The notes under the pieces: generated by a model | The model's input: only the letters and a program-made list of their open reading frames with translations | Database searches by the model: none | What the model was told of the DNA's origin: nothing | In this document: in pieces, positions 16,865 to 26,446 of the stretch | Layout of the letters: every line of letters begins with the position of its first letter | Position numbering within the stretch: the stretch's first letter is position 1 | Assembly: GCF_021026095.1 (NCBI RefSeq) | Contig: NZ_JAJNCU010000003.1 | Span: 372,001-436,000, forward strand | From: Salinicoccus halitifaciens | GTDB taxonomy: Bacteria > Bacillota > Bacilli > Staphylococcales > Salinicoccaceae | DNA length: 64,000 bases | Reading direction: 5' to 3' | Made by a program: the position numbers and the translations under genes

Positions 16865-17861
16865 CGTAGAAGCGCTGTGCTCCCGGATGAACGTCTATGA
16901 CCATATTATCCATTGAGTTTTCAATACTGATATCTGCTGCTGCCTGGTGTGAGTTTTCAAGAGACTCCAGGTTTTCAAACATATATCTCGTGAGATTGTA
17001 GACATCATCCTCGCTGAGGTCGGATCTTACGACCAATGCATTCATGATGGCAACAGTCGGCACCGCTTCTTCGTTACCGTAAGTATCTTCAGGGATTTCG
17101 AGCGATGTGAAGTAATCCTCTTCCATGCCTTCCACCACTTCAGGTTCGATTGGTACAATCTTCAAGTCGACGGAGTTTTCAAGCTCCATCACAGAAGCGT
17201 TCGGCAGACCGCTTGTCAGGAACGCCGCATCGAGCTGGCCGCCCCTCATGGCTTCTGCAGCTTCTGCGTAACCCAGGTAATCCACGCTGATATCGTCATA
17301 TGACATGTCGTGTGCATCCAGCACAGAACGTGTGGCGATTTCAACACCTGAGTTCTGGTCGCCGACTGCCACGCGTTTGCCTGCAAGGTCTTCGACACTT
17401 TCGATGCCTGCACCTTCAGTCGTGATGAGCTGTACGAAGTTAGGGTACAAAGCTGCGACCTGCTGTACATTCTCGATCGGCTCGGTGAATGTTTCTTCAC
17501 CGTTCACTGCCTGTACGAGTGCATCACTCATGACGAATGCCATTTCCACGCTTTCCTGAGCCATGAGGTTCAGGTTTTCTGCAGAAGCACCCGTCGTCTC
17601 GGTTCTGGAGTTCACTCCGAATTCACTGCTGTATCCGTCAGCCAGCGTCGTTGCAATGATGTTGTAAGGTCCTGATGATCCGCCGGTCGCAATGGTCACG
17701 ATATTCGTTTCAAGCTCTGCAGAGCCGCCGTCACCTTCTTCTGAAGACTCTTCTCCTTCTTCAGCCGGCTCCTCTGCGGTTTCACCGCCCCCGTCGTCTC
17801 CACATGCAGCCAGGAACAGCGTTGCGCCAAGAATTAAAGCCAGATATTTTTTGAAAATCAT
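16854..17861 (-). CDS. TAXI-family TRAP transporter receptor lipoprotein (locus 2)
   Basis: The 335-aa lipoprotein has lipobox LAAC (Cys20) and an acidic Glu/Gly/Ser linker to about residue 48. The domain begins VTIATGGSSGPYNIIATTLAD and has VEMAFVMSDALVQA, VEDLAGKRVAVGDQNSG and the C-terminal IDVHPGAQRFYDEQ. It is the substrate-catching part of the second TAXI system and is the first gene of the minus-strand operon, with GGGAGC upstream. Compared with locus 1 the receptor is shorter and its binding-site segments differ (QNSGVE against GSGTFY), in line with a different ligand. Confidence 0.9.
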   Translation of the reverse strand: MIFKKYLALILGATLFLAACGDDGGGETAEEPAEEGEESSEEGDGGSAELETNIVTIATGGSSGPYNIIATTLADGYSSEFGVNSRTETTGASAENLNLMAQESVEMAFVMSDALVQAVNGEETFTEPIENVQQVAALYPNFVQLITTEGAGIESVEDLAGKRVAVGDQNSGVEIATRSVLDAHDMSYDDISVDYLGYAEAAEAMRGGQLDAAFLTSGLPNASVMELENSVDLKIVPIEPEVVEGMEEDYFTSLEIPEDTYGNEEAVPTVAIMNALVVRSDLSEDDVYNLTRYMFENLESLENSHQAAADISIENSMDNMVIDVHPGAQRFYDEQ

Positions 17862-17976
17862 GAGTTTCAGCTCCCTTTTAGTTTGTAAGTCAAATTATAG
17901 CAGAGGTTCTACTAAATGAAAACGCTAACTTTTTAAATTATCTTTTTATTTCAAATAATGGATTATGGAAATAAAA

Positions 17977-18009
17977 TAAAAACCACGCCCGGTGATGACC
18001 GGAGCGTGG
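17977..18009 (-). terminator. Terminator of the cyclase gene
   Basis: Read on the minus strand, CCACGC-(T)-CCGG pairs with CCGG-GCGTGG around TCATCA, followed by TTTTTATTTT. Confidence 0.8.
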
Positions 18010-18028
18010 CCCGCTGAATGGAGCGTTC

Positions 18029-18727
18029 TCATTCTTCTATGATGGCGACCGGATTGCATATGCTGGCATCCCGTCCGACGATCCTGAGCGGCGTGCAGTA
18101 GATTTGTCTGATGGTCTGTCCGACGATCGGTGCGAGATTGACGTCCTCATAGATCAGTATGGTGCCGTTGGGCTTTTCAGGATCGAGAAATGCTTTGTGG
18201 GTCCTGAAGTTGTTGGTCTTGCCGATGGGGATGTTTTCAATGCTTAAAGTATCTATGGCCACTGCTTTGATGTTCGGGAGCTTCTCCCGGATATATTCCG
18301 CCGCTTCCGGGCTGACCGTGCTGAAGCCGTCGGCATAAGCTTCAAAGTCGGCGTCACGCTTCTTGTATGCGTGGGTGTTGAATATGAGGATATCCGCTTC
18401 GTGCAGCGCATCGCCGTATGCTTCAAGCTGTTCGATGGTGATCATGTCATTCTTCTTTTGTGCAGGCACATCAAGCATCAGCGGTTTGTCATAGACGAAA
18501 TTTTCCGCAGGTATGCTGTCGATGCCGAGGCCCTCCCCGCTGAAATGGTGGAAGGGTGCATCGACATGGGTGCCCGCATGCAGGTAGGTGGTGAGCACAC
18601 TGCCGTTCCAGTGGTCCCCCGCTTCCAGATTTTCCTTCAGTTCGACTTTCACTTCCGGCAGTCCCGGAAAGACGGGCATCCCTTCATAAATGGGGTAGCC
18701 CAAATCAACATATTTTACTGACATCAT
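18029..18727 (-). CDS. Cyclase/kynurenine formamidase-like metal hydrolase
   Basis: The 232-aa protein belongs to the cyclase superfamily, marked by the metal-binding HAGTHVDAPFHH (near residue 51-62). Members hydrolyse N-formylkynurenine or other amide/cyclic substrates with zinc or manganese. No tryptophan-degradation genes are visible nearby, so kynurenine as substrate is unsupported. The ATG at 18727 is followed by a second ATG; AGGGGA lies upstream. It is divergent from the CDF exporter, and the shared 166-bp promoter region contains a long inverted repeat (18768-18814). Confidence 0.8.
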   Translation of the reverse strand: MMSVKYVDLGYPIYEGMPVFPGLPEVKVELKENLEAGDHWNGSVLTTYLHAGTHVDAPFHHFSGEGLGIDSIPAENFVYDKPLMLDVPAQKKNDMITIEQLEAYGDALHEADILIFNTHAYKKRDADFEAYADGFSTVSPEAAEYIREKLPNIKAVAIDTLSIENIPIGKTNNFRTHKAFLDPEKPNGTILIYEDVNLAPIVGQTIRQIYCTPLRIVGRDASICNPVAIIEE

Positions 18728-18767
18728 CCATTCCCCTTTTTTCTGAATTTAACCTGATTATACCTTT

Positions 18768-18814
18768 CATCATACTTTTTGTTAAACGGATTGGAACCTC
18801 ATTGAAGTATGATG
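18768..18814. repeat. Spaced 10-bp inverted repeat between cyclase and CDF genes
   Basis: CATCATACTT (18768-18777) and its exact complement AAGTATGATG (18805-18814) flank 27 nt in the divergent promoter region. The distance suits two operator half-sites or looping, and neither side carries a T-run, so it is not a terminator. Confidence 0.5.
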
Positions 18815-18893
18815 TTAAAATGAAGTGGAAGCAGGCTATGTAAGGTATGATTCAGATGACGGGGAAATATGCTCTGTAAAGGAAGTTATATAA

Positions 18894-19802
18894 ATGACCA
18901 ACAGGTATAAGGAAGCGCAGCGGGCAACAATAATAGGGATCATAGTAAACCTCATCCTGGCGGTAGTGAAGGGGATCGGCGGGATCATGGGCAACAGCCG
19001 TGCACTCGTCGCGGATGCCGCCCATTCCGCATCGGATGTGGTGAGCTCGATCGCCGTCTACATCGGTGTCAGGGCCGCGCAGAAGCCGCCTGACCGGGAG
19101 CACCCGTACGGGCACGGAAAATCTGAAAATGTCGCAACATTGATCGTTGCGATACTGCTTGTCGTCGTCGGCTTTGAGATCATGTACAACTCCATCTCAT
19201 CGATATGGTCGGATACGACGAATGAGGTCACGTCGATGATCGTGCTTTATATCATCATTTTTTCACTGATTGTCAAAGAAATACTCTTCCAGTATAAATA
19301 CCGGCTGGGGACCAGAATCAACAGCCCCGCCCTCATTGCGGATGCCTGGCACCACCGCACGGATGCGATTTCATCTGCCGTCGCGCTCGTCGGCGTCGGC
19401 CTCACGCTCATCGGGGCCCGTTATGATATACCGTACCTCGAATTTTTCGATCCGATCGCAGGTGCAGTGATCGCGGTCATCATCATGTACATGGGTTTCC
19501 AGCTCGCCAAGGAAGCGGTGAGCATGACTTTGGAAGTGGTCCTGAATGAGCGGGAGGCCGCGGGTCTGATGGATACGGCGATGTCAGTCGATAAAGTGGT
19601 GCAGGTCGATGCACTGAGTGCACGTTCCCATGGATCTTATGTCATCGTCGATATTAAAATATCGGTGGATGCCTCCATCACCGTGGAGGACGGCCACAGG
19701 ATCGGCAGGAACGTGAAACAGCAGCTGATCAGGAAACACGATATCGTGAGGGACGTCAATGTCCACGTAAACCCCTATGACTTTGATGAGACGGAAGATT
19801 AG
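18894..19802 (+). CDS. Cation diffusion facilitator metal exporter
   Basis: The 302-aa protein has about six membrane helices and a cytoplasmic C-terminal domain, as in CDF metal/proton antiporters. The metal site residues are visible in DAAHSASD (second helix, HxxxD) and DAWHHRTD (fifth helix, HxxxD), with HPYGHGKSE in the loop. It exports a divalent ion such as zinc or manganese; His/Asp pairs in both helices are more usual for zinc, but manganese exporters in Bacillota look similar. It is monocistronic and divergent from the cyclase gene. Confidence 0.9.
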   Translation: MTNRYKEAQRATIIGIIVNLILAVVKGIGGIMGNSRALVADAAHSASDVVSSIAVYIGVRAAQKPPDREHPYGHGKSENVATLIVAILLVVVGFEIMYNSISSIWSDTTNEVTSMIVLYIIIFSLIVKEILFQYKYRLGTRINSPALIADAWHHRTDAISSAVALVGVGLTLIGARYDIPYLEFFDPIAGAVIAVIIMYMGFQLAKEAVSMTLEVVLNEREAAGLMDTAMSVDKVVQVDALSARSHGSYVIVDIKISVDASITVEDGHRIGRNVKQQLIRKHDIVRDVNVHVNPYDFDETED

Positions 19803-19818
19803 AAGGACGGGAGAAAAT

Positions 19819-19857
19819 GAAAAAACACTTCCACAATATCATGTGGAAGTGTTTTTC
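19819..19857. terminator. Bidirectional terminator between CDF and aldo/keto reductase genes
   Basis: AAAAACACTTCCAC and GTGGAAGTGTTTTT form a perfect 14-bp stem with an 8-nt loop. Confidence 0.9.
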
Positions 19858-19858
19858 A

Positions 19859-20938
19859 TTATATTTCCTGATCTTTATTTTCCATGATTTCATTGTAGGA
19901 TTCCAGGTAGACCTTTTCCGGATCGGACGCCCTTTCCATTGAATTCATGGCCCTGTGCCAAAATGGGTATATGGCGTCGGGAGCAGTCAGGTCATTGATC
20001 TGAGTGACTTCCTCATCGTTGAGCTCCAGGTTGTAGGACGCAACATTTTCGCGCCACTGTTCCATATTGCGTGCACCGATGATGACGGAGTCGACATTCG
20101 GCCTCTCCCGCATCCATGCGAGCACGACCTGTGGCACAGTGGCATTGTGGCGTGCTGCAATATCCTTGAGCAGATCGACGAGGTCGAATAACAGTGCCTT
20201 ATCTTTGATGTAGGGCTCTGCCCATCCTTCCCCCTGGCGCGTGCCCGGCGGTGCTTTCTCATCCCTCGAAATTTTGCCTGTCAGCAAACCTTCGCCGAGC
20301 GGCGACCAGATCGTATTGCCTATCCCGAGCTCACGGCCGGCAGGCAGCAGCTCATATTCCGCTTCACGTGCTTCCGGCGTATAGTAGAGCTGATGGGCCG
20401 CCGGAGGTATCAGGCCGTTTTCTGCGGCGTACGTATGGGTTTTGCCCAGCTGCCAGCCGCTGTAGTTTGACACGCCCCAGTGGCGGACCTTCCCTTTTCT
20501 GATCAGGTCGTTCATCGCCTGCACCGTTTCAGCGACGGGCACCTGGCCGTCCCATGTATGGATATAATACAGATCGAGATAATCCGTGTTCAGCCTTTGA
20601 AGTGTCCTGTCGATCGATGCTTCGATGTTGATGCGTGTTGCTCCGACGTCGTTCGGGTTGTCGGAGAGCCGGAATCCCGTCTTGCTCGCGATCGTCATCT
20701 CCCGGCGTTTATCCCGGATCGCCCTGCCGAGCACTTTTTCCGCATCTCCCATGGCATACAGGTTTGCCGTGTCGAAATGGTTGATGCCCTGGTCGAGGGC
20801 GTAATCCACCATCTCATCCGCCGTCTCCTGTGACATGCCGCCCGCAGCTTCGAAGCCATTCGTGCCGCTGAACGGTATGGTGCCGAGGGCATATTTTGAA
20901 ACATTCAGCCCCGAGTCACCCAGTAATGTATAATCCAT
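19859..20938 (-). CDS. Aldo/keto reductase
   Basis: The 359-aa enzyme has the aldo/keto reductase barrel with a complete catalytic tetrad: Asp56 and Tyr61 in FDTANLYAMG, Lys86 in ASKTG and His127 in YYIHTWDG. The C-terminal IIGARNMEQW segment binds NADP(H). It reduces aldehydes or ketones in the cytosol; the substrate is not evident. GGAGGGA precedes the start. The next minus-strand gene upstream (cystathionine-type enzyme) ends 45 nt away, so both may be in one transcript. Confidence 0.9.
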   Translation of the reverse strand: MDYTLLGDSGLNVSKYALGTIPFSGTNGFEAAGGMSQETADEMVDYALDQGINHFDTANLYAMGDAEKVLGRAIRDKRREMTIASKTGFRLSDNPNDVGATRINIEASIDRTLQRLNTDYLDLYYIHTWDGQVPVAETVQAMNDLIRKGKVRHWGVSNYSGWQLGKTHTYAAENGLIPPAAHQLYYTPEAREAEYELLPAGRELGIGNTIWSPLGEGLLTGKISRDEKAPPGTRQGEGWAEPYIKDKALLFDLVDLLKDIAARHNATVPQVVLAWMRERPNVDSVIIGARNMEQWRENVASYNLELNDEEVTQINDLTAPDAIYPFWHRAMNSMERASDPEKVYLESYNEIMENKDQEI

Positions 20939-20983
20939 CTTTCATCCCTCCATTACATGGGTTTTTCCCGCAGCACCGGAGTT

Positions 20984-22123
20984 CTAAACCGTAATATGGC
21001 CGAGAGCCTGATCAAGGTCCTCTTTTAGATCCTCCACATGTTCAAGGCCGACTGAGAGGCGCAGCAGGTTGTCCGGTGCCTTCGTCAATTCTTTCTCTAC
21101 CGAGGCCCGGTGCTCGATGTAAGTGTGCGTACCGCCGAGGCTCGTCGCCTGTGTGATGAGGCCGACGGTGTTTGCCACCTTCAAAGCCTCCGCGGCGCCA
21201 CCCTTCACCTGGAAGGACAACAGTCCGCCGAAGCCGCTCATCTGACGGACGGCGATTTCATGGCCCGGATGGCTTTTAAGCCCCGGATAATAAACCGCTT
21301 CAACCTTCTCGTGGGCATCGAGGAAATCCACGATTGCTGCGGCACTCCTGCACTGCATATGAAGTCTTGCAGACAGTGACTGCACACCGCGGAGCGCAAG
21401 CCAGCAGTCGAATGAGGACGGGACCGCCCCTTTCGCATGCTGGGCAGTCCGGAGGTTTTCAAGCATCTCACTGTCCTCTTTCGCTATGACCGCACCGAGC
21501 AGCAGGTCACTGTGGCCGCCGATGTACTTGGTCACGGAATGGAGCGAGAAGTCCACACCGAGGGAAAGCGGCTGCTGCAGCATCGGTGTCGCGGCGGTAT
21601 TGTCGATCACCGAATAGGCGCCGGCGGCCTTTGCAATTCCGGCCACGGCTTCTATATCGATGATCTTGATTTGCGGGTTTGACGGGGATTCCATCCAGAT
21701 GAGGCCCGTCTCTGCGCTTTCAACCGCCTTCTTCACTTCATCAAGATTTGTCATGTCGACCGTGACGATATCATATCTTCTGCCGATATCCGTCTCCATC
21801 AGCAATGTGCGGACGCCGAAATACATATCGTCCGCCATGACGATCCGTTTCGGCTGATTTTCGGGCAGTGCCTCGATCACCGATGTTATGGCCGCCATGC
21901 CCGAAGCATAAGTTACACAGTCATGCCCATTTTCAAGTGCAGTCAGACATTCTTCCAGTGAACGGCGGTTCGGGTTGTCCCCTCTCGAGTACATGAATCC
22001 ATCGGTATATGAACCGTCTTCCGACCGCTCGTATGTCGTCGAGAGGTGGATTGGTGTGGTCACAGCCCCCGTGACCGGATCAATTCCGCGTCCGGCGTGG
22101 ACGGCTTTCGTTTCAAAACGCAT
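20984..22123 (-). CDS. Cystathionine gamma-synthase/lyase family PLP enzyme
   Basis: The 379-aa protein is a Cys/Met-metabolism PLP enzyme: ETKAVHAGRGIDPVTGAVTTPIH start, YSRGDNPNRRSLEE, ASGMAAI for the phosphate, and the PLP-binding lysine in HSVTKYIGGHSD (about residue 200). Members act on cystathionine, O-acyl-homoserine or methionine by beta/gamma elimination or replacement; the exact reaction cannot be read from these motifs. GAGGGAT precedes the ATG. No metE or other methionine genes lie nearby, and no SAM riboswitch or T-box is visible in the 120-nt leader. Confidence 0.88.
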   Translation of the reverse strand: MRFETKAVHAGRGIDPVTGAVTTPIHLSTTYERSEDGSYTDGFMYSRGDNPNRRSLEECLTALENGHDCVTYASGMAAITSVIEALPENQPKRIVMADDMYFGVRTLLMETDIGRRYDIVTVDMTNLDEVKKAVESAETGLIWMESPSNPQIKIIDIEAVAGIAKAAGAYSVIDNTAATPMLQQPLSLGVDFSLHSVTKYIGGHSDLLLGAVIAKEDSEMLENLRTAQHAKGAVPSSFDCWLALRGVQSLSARLHMQCRSAAAIVDFLDAHEKVEAVYYPGLKSHPGHEIAVRQMSGFGGLLSFQVKGGAAEALKVANTVGLITQATSLGGTHTYIEHRASVEKELTKAPDNLLRLSVGLEHVEDLKEDLDQALGHITV

Positions 22124-22191
22124 AAATATCCCTCATTTTTCATAATATAAAATCATTATATATTTTATTGGCGGAGTAATCATTAAATTCA

Positions 22192-22216
22192 ATAAAAAGA
22201 GCCTTGAAAAGGCCCT
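22192..22216 (-). terminator. Terminator behind the MBL-fold gene
   Basis: On the minus strand GGGCCTT-TTC-AAGGCTC is followed by TTTTTATTG. Confidence 0.7.
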
Positions 22217-22244
22217 TTTGCATTCCCTAAAAATCATCAGCCGG

Positions 22245-22979
22245 TCAAATATTAAAGACCATCCCGGCCTCCGCGAGCCTGATATCCTTGCCCCCCTGCT
22301 GGACGGCGCTGTCGAGCAGGGCTTCCAGTGCCCCCCGGTGCGGCAGGTTCGTCAACACGGTGAGGGCTGCGTCGGATTTCTCCGCAAGCCGGCCCGCCTC
22401 CGCTGCGTTCATATGCCCGTCGCTCCGTGCATCAAATCCTTCATAGTAGCTGCAGTCGGTGAAGAGCAGGTCGGCACCGAATGCAAAACGTACAAGACCC
22501 GCGTTATAGCTCGAGTCTGAAGTGTAGACGAAGACCGCCCCTGTATCATCCGTCACTTTGACGGCATAAGTTTCCACAGGATGTGCATTGCGGTGGAACT
22601 CGAACTTCAGCGGTCCGATCTGAAATTTGCTGTCAGGTTTGATCGGATGGAACTTACTGTGTCTTGCACGCCTCATCAGCCTGACCGGATCCCCGGTCCC
22701 CGGCCCGTACAGGTTGAGGTGCCTCTTGCGGTGCTTGAAGCGCCTTGCCAGCCGCCGCGCCTGCATGAACGCTTCCAGGTCCCCTGCGTGATCATGGTGG
22801 TAATGCGTCAGGATGAGATGGTGAAGGTCATGAATACTGATATAGTCCTGGACATGGGCCGCAACACCGCTGCCGGCATCAATCAGCACGGTGGCCTCAT
22901 CTTTTTGAACCAGATAGCCTGAAGATGGCTCATTATTTTTAGGGAAGCTGCTCCACATGCCTACAATAGTGACTTTCAT
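22245..22979 (-). CDS. MBL-fold metallohydrolase (RNase Z-like)
   Basis: The 244-aa protein carries the metallo-beta-lactamase metal motif LTHYHHDHAGD (HxHxDH, near residue 57-67), a later Asp/His (YTSDSSYN, HMNAAEAG) and an early GTG-like VGMWSSFPKNNEPSSGYLV typical of the RNase Z/arylsulfatase-like branch. It probably hydrolyses a phosphodiester or other ester in the cytosol with two zinc ions. It is shorter than true tRNase Z (about 300 aa), and I see no exosite arm, so tRNA processing is unlikely. GGGGGTGA precedes the start. Confidence 0.8.
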   Translation of the reverse strand: MKVTIVGMWSSFPKNNEPSSGYLVQKDEATVLIDAGSGVAAHVQDYISIHDLHHLILTHYHHDHAGDLEAFMQARRLARRFKHRKRHLNLYGPGTGDPVRLMRRARHSKFHPIKPDSKFQIGPLKFEFHRNAHPVETYAVKVTDDTGAVFVYTSDSSYNAGLVRFAFGADLLFTDCSYYEGFDARSDGHMNAAEAGRLAEKSDAALTVLTNLPHRGALEALLDSAVQQGGKDIRLAEAGMVFNI

Positions 22980-23063
22980 GATTTCACCCCCGGAGCCATT
23001 TCTTATCTATACCCCCATGAATGTTTAAACAAGCGGATGAATGCATAATTATATATGAGCATT

Positions 23064-23098
23064 TAAAAAAATCCCCCTGCAGATGATGTGCAGGGGGT
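23064..23098 (-). terminator. Terminator of the RND pump gene
   Basis: On the minus strand CCCCCTGCA pairs with TGCAGGGGG, followed by ATTTTTTT. Confidence 0.85.
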
Positions 23099-23119
23099 CA
23101 TGATTCAGTTTTAAGATTT

Positions 23120-26100
23120 TTATTTATCCGACCGGTCGTTCTTTATCTTATCGATCAGTTTCTGCATTTCCTCGATATAATCTTCGCGGGACGGTTCCTC
23201 ATCATATTCCCTGATTTCAGGCGCGTCCTCATCCGGCTCTTTATAGTCGTACTCATCTGCCGGATTTTCCTGCTGTTCTTCTTTGCGCTTATTCTCATCG
23301 ATTTCCTTCTGGGTGATGACCTGCCCGTCCGGCGTCACATACTTTTTATGCATGTTCCGGGTTTCCTTGTCGATGTAGCTGTAGAAGACCGGGATGACGA
23401 AGAGTGTGAAGATCGTGCTGCTCACAAGGCCGCCGATCACGACCGTACCCATCGGTGCGATCATGTCCCCGCCTTCCCCGAGGCCGAGTGCAAGCGGGAG
23501 CATGCCGAGTGCCGTGGTGAGTGCGGTGATGACGATCGGCCTGAAGCGGTGCTGCACACTCAGTTCAAGTGCTTCGAGCGTCCCCATGCCTTTTTCCTTC
23601 TGCTGGTTGGTGTAATCCACAAGCAGTATGGAGTTGTTGACCACGATGCCGAGCAGCAGGATGATACCGACGAAAGCGACCACACTCAAAGGACTGTTCG
23701 TGATGAACAGTGCAACCATCACACCGATGATGCTGAGCGGCATGGCGATGATGACGATGAACGGGTGCCTGAATGATTCAAACTGCGCGACCATCACAAG
23801 ATATATGAATATGATCCCGAGAATCAGAGCGAGAAGCATCTGGGGCATGGCATCCATGAGCATTTCCAGATCCCCGCCGATCGAGTAGGAGGTTTCATCG
23901 CTGAAGTCCGCATCGGCGATGATGTCCTCCACATGGCTGCCGGCCTGGTCGAGTGACATGGATGAAGAATAACTCACCAGCAGTTCACTTGTCTGCTCGC
24001 CTTCATTACGGTTGATGACCGGAAGGATTTCAGCTTCTTCAAAATCTGCCACTTCGCTGATCGCGATATACTCGCCTTCACCGTTCGGTATTTCAATGTC
24101 CTCGAAATTTTCAAGGCTTTCATGGAATTCCGCAGGATACCTCACATTGATGGACAGGTAATCCCCGCCCGTCTCGACGGTGGAAGCAAAGACGCCGTTT
24201 GAGGCATCGTAAAGGGCAGAGCCGATTTCAGAGGGCTGAAGGCCGTTCTCCCTTGCCGCCTGCCTGTCGACTGCGACCTGCATCTCTTCGACCATATCTT
24301 CACGGCTGGACGACACACTGTCTATATCTGCATCGTCCTCCAGTTCAGCGATGATGGTCTCTTCCGATTCAACGAGGCGGTCCGGATTGTCGTCCGAAAT
24401 ATTGAGTGTCAGTGTATTCGGTTCGGAGCCCATCCCCGTCTGGGACATCGGGCTTACATTGATTTCAGCCGACTCATCCAGAGCCTCGATGTCGTCCTCG
24501 ATGCTGTCGACGAATTCATTTGTCGTGATGCTGCGGTCACCTGCACTGACGAGCGTTGCAGTGATCATGGCTCTGTGCGGTTCCTCAGTCATGGACATCA
24601 TCTGCTGGGAGCCGACATTGCTCAGGTAAATATCCACCTCATCGTGGCCGGCGAGTTCCTCCTCGATATCCTCAACGAGTTCGAGGGTTTCGGAGTAGAT
24701 GGTGCCCTGCTCTTTTTCAACTTCGATGGTGAGTGCACCTTCATCACTTTCGGGCATCAATGTGAGCCCTTTGACATATATGCCGACGATGCCGATGACG
24801 AGCAACAGTGCGGTGACGATTAAAACAATCAGGCGGTGCCTGAGCGTCCAGCGTGAAAGTCTGCCCAGTAATTTCATATAAGGTCTTTCGCTTCTTGCTT
24901 TTTCCAGATTTTCCTTCGGCGCAGTCAGCACGCGGCTTGCAATCATCGGCACGACAGTCAGTGCGACGAAGAGCGATGCGAATAAACTGAACACCACCGT
25001 GATGGCGAGCGGGGTGAACAGCTGCCCGACCAGGCCGGTGACGAACACGACAGGGACGAATACGGCGCCTGTGGTGATGGTCGCTGCAGTGATTGCGGTG
25101 GCGACCTCTTTCGTTCCGTCACTCGCCGCCTTCCTTGGTGACTTGCCCATCGACAGGTGGCGGTATATGTTCTCAATGACGACGACCGAGTTGTCGATGA
25201 GCAGGCCGATGCCGAGGGCGAGGCCTCCGAGCGTCATGAGGTTGATGCTGATATCGGTGAAGAACAACAGTGCGAATGTCGTGATCACCGAAAACGGGAT
25301 GGCCAGACCGATGATCAGTGGCGCCTTCAGGTTCCTCAGGAAAGCGAACAGGACGGCCATCGCGAGCACCGCCCCGAGGATCAGGGAGGTGAAGACGCTG
25401 TTGATCGCGATGTCTATGAATTCACCTTCATCATATAAGGTCTCCACTCTCAGATTGCTGAATTCATCTTCGGCGAGCTTTTCATCCAGAATATCATTGA
25501 ATTCATTATTCACGCTCGATGCGTTCGCATCGGAGGAAAGCATCACATCGACGGATAAGGCATCTTCCTGGTTCAGCCTTGTGATGATGTTGTTGTCCTT
25601 CTCGCCGATGGAAACATCAGCGACATCGGAAACAGCAAGTGACTCCCCGTCCGGCAGATTGGTGATGACGAGCGCCTCGAGTTCTTCGACCCCGTCGATA
25701 TTGCTGACTGTCCGGGTGGAGATCGCCTGCCCCTCTTCCTCATCTATGATTGTGGTGTTGGGTATCGTGACATTATTGGCTTCGATGATCCCGGCGATAT
25801 CGTTTTGCGAAAGGCCGAATTCAGAAAGTGCGTCAATGTCGAGGTTCACCTGGACTTCTTCGGTGATTGAGCCGTTCTCTGTGATGGAGGCGACCCCTTC
25901 AATATTTTCCAGTTCAGAGATGAGGTCTTCGACCTGGTCCTGGTAGTCGACGACGTCTTCACCGGCCGAGGTCACTGCCATCTGGATGCTCGGCAGCATG
26001 GAGATGTCGAATTCCAGGAAAACCGGGTCCCCGGCCTGCTCCGGAAGATCGACCCCGTCAAGTGCACGGGTGATGTCACTTTCGACTTCATCGATGGTCA

Positions 26101-26395
26101 TGTCGTAACCGAACTCCATGATGATGACTGAAGAGTTTTCCTGCGATTGTGATGATATGTTGGTGAGTCCGCTGAGGGATGAAAGTTCCGATTCGATCGG
26201 CACGGTGACATCCTCCATCACCTCTTCAGGCCCTGCGCCCTGGTATGTAGTCGCGACGGCCGCAACGGGCGGGTTGATGTTCGGCATGAGCTGCAGGGGG
26301 AGCTGTGTGAATGAGACGGCCCCGATCAGCAGCAGGATGATCATGACGACGATTGTGAATTTGGGACGTTTTATGGAAAAATCCGATAGTTTCAA
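23120..26395 (-). CDS. RND-family efflux permease (AcrB/SwrC-like)
   Basis: The 1091-aa protein has the doubled RND architecture: N-terminal FSIKRPKFTIVVMIILLLIG, two large extracellular loops and two six-helix membrane bundles. In TM4 the proton-relay segment reads GLLIDNSVVVIENI, so one of the two usual Asp is Asn, as in Gram-positive SwrC-type pumps; TM10 has GIVVNNSILLVDYTNQ. A charged tail of about 90 residues follows the last helix and makes the protein longer than AcrB. Such pumps export lipopeptides, fatty acids or drugs without an outer-membrane partner. The start is TTG at 26395, supported by AAGGAGAG. A TetR regulator is divergent. Confidence 0.92.
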   Translation of the reverse strand: MKLSDFSIKRPKFTIVVMIILLLIGAVSFTQLPLQLMPNINPPVAAVATTYQGAGPEEVMEDVTVPIESELSSLSGLTNISSQSQENSSVIIMEFGYDMTIDEVESDITRALDGVDLPEQAGDPVFLEFDISMLPSIQMAVTSAGEDVVDYQDQVEDLISELENIEGVASITENGSITEEVQVNLDIDALSEFGLSQNDIAGIIEANNVTIPNTTIIDEEEGQAISTRTVSNIDGVEELEALVITNLPDGESLAVSDVADVSIGEKDNNIITRLNQEDALSVDVMLSSDANASSVNNEFNDILDEKLAEDEFSNLRVETLYDEGEFIDIAINSVFTSLILGAVLAMAVLFAFLRNLKAPLIIGLAIPFSVITTFALLFFTDISINLMTLGGLALGIGLLIDNSVVVIENIYRHLSMGKSPRKAASDGTKEVATAITAATITTGAVFVPVVFVTGLVGQLFTPLAITVVFSLFASLFVALTVVPMIASRVLTAPKENLEKARSERPYMKLLGRLSRWTLRHRLIVLIVTALLLVIGIVGIYVKGLTLMPESDEGALTIEVEKEQGTIYSETLELVEDIEEELAGHDEVDIYLSNVGSQQMMSMTEEPHRAMITATLVSAGDRSITTNEFVDSIEDDIEALDESAEINVSPMSQTGMGSEPNTLTLNISDDNPDRLVESEETIIAELEDDADIDSVSSSREDMVEEMQVAVDRQAARENGLQPSEIGSALYDASNGVFASTVETGGDYLSINVRYPAEFHESLENFEDIEIPNGEGEYIAISEVADFEEAEILPVINRNEGEQTSELLVSYSSSMSLDQAGSHVEDIIADADFSDETSYSIGGDLEMLMDAMPQMLLALILGIIFIYLVMVAQFESFRHPFIVIIAMPLSIIGVMVALFITNSPLSVVAFVGIILLLGIVVNNSILLVDYTNQQKEKGMGTLEALELSVQHRFRPIVITALTTALGMLPLALGLGEGGDMIAPMGTVVIGGLVSSTIFTLFVIPVFYSYIDKETRNMHKKYVTPDGQVITQKEIDENKRKEEQQENPADEYDYKEPDEDAPEIREYDEEPSREDYIEEMQKLIDKIKNDRSDK

Positions 26396-26446
26396 ACTGT
26401 TTTCTCTCCTTGAATATATACAGTAGTTTATTTTAAGTGTAACCCG

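Noticed and set aside
20939-20983. SAM riboswitch or T-box near the cystathionine-type gene
   Set aside because: Neither the short gap nor the 120-nt leader upstream of 22123 shows the conserved elements.
22245-22979. tRNase Z
   Set aside because: Too short and without the exosite arm; only the general MBL metal motif is shared.
24999-25946. 315-codon frame antisense to the RND pump
   Set aside because: Shadow of the high-GC coding frame of the pump; composition is Ser/Met/Arg-rich without domain features or a ribosome site.
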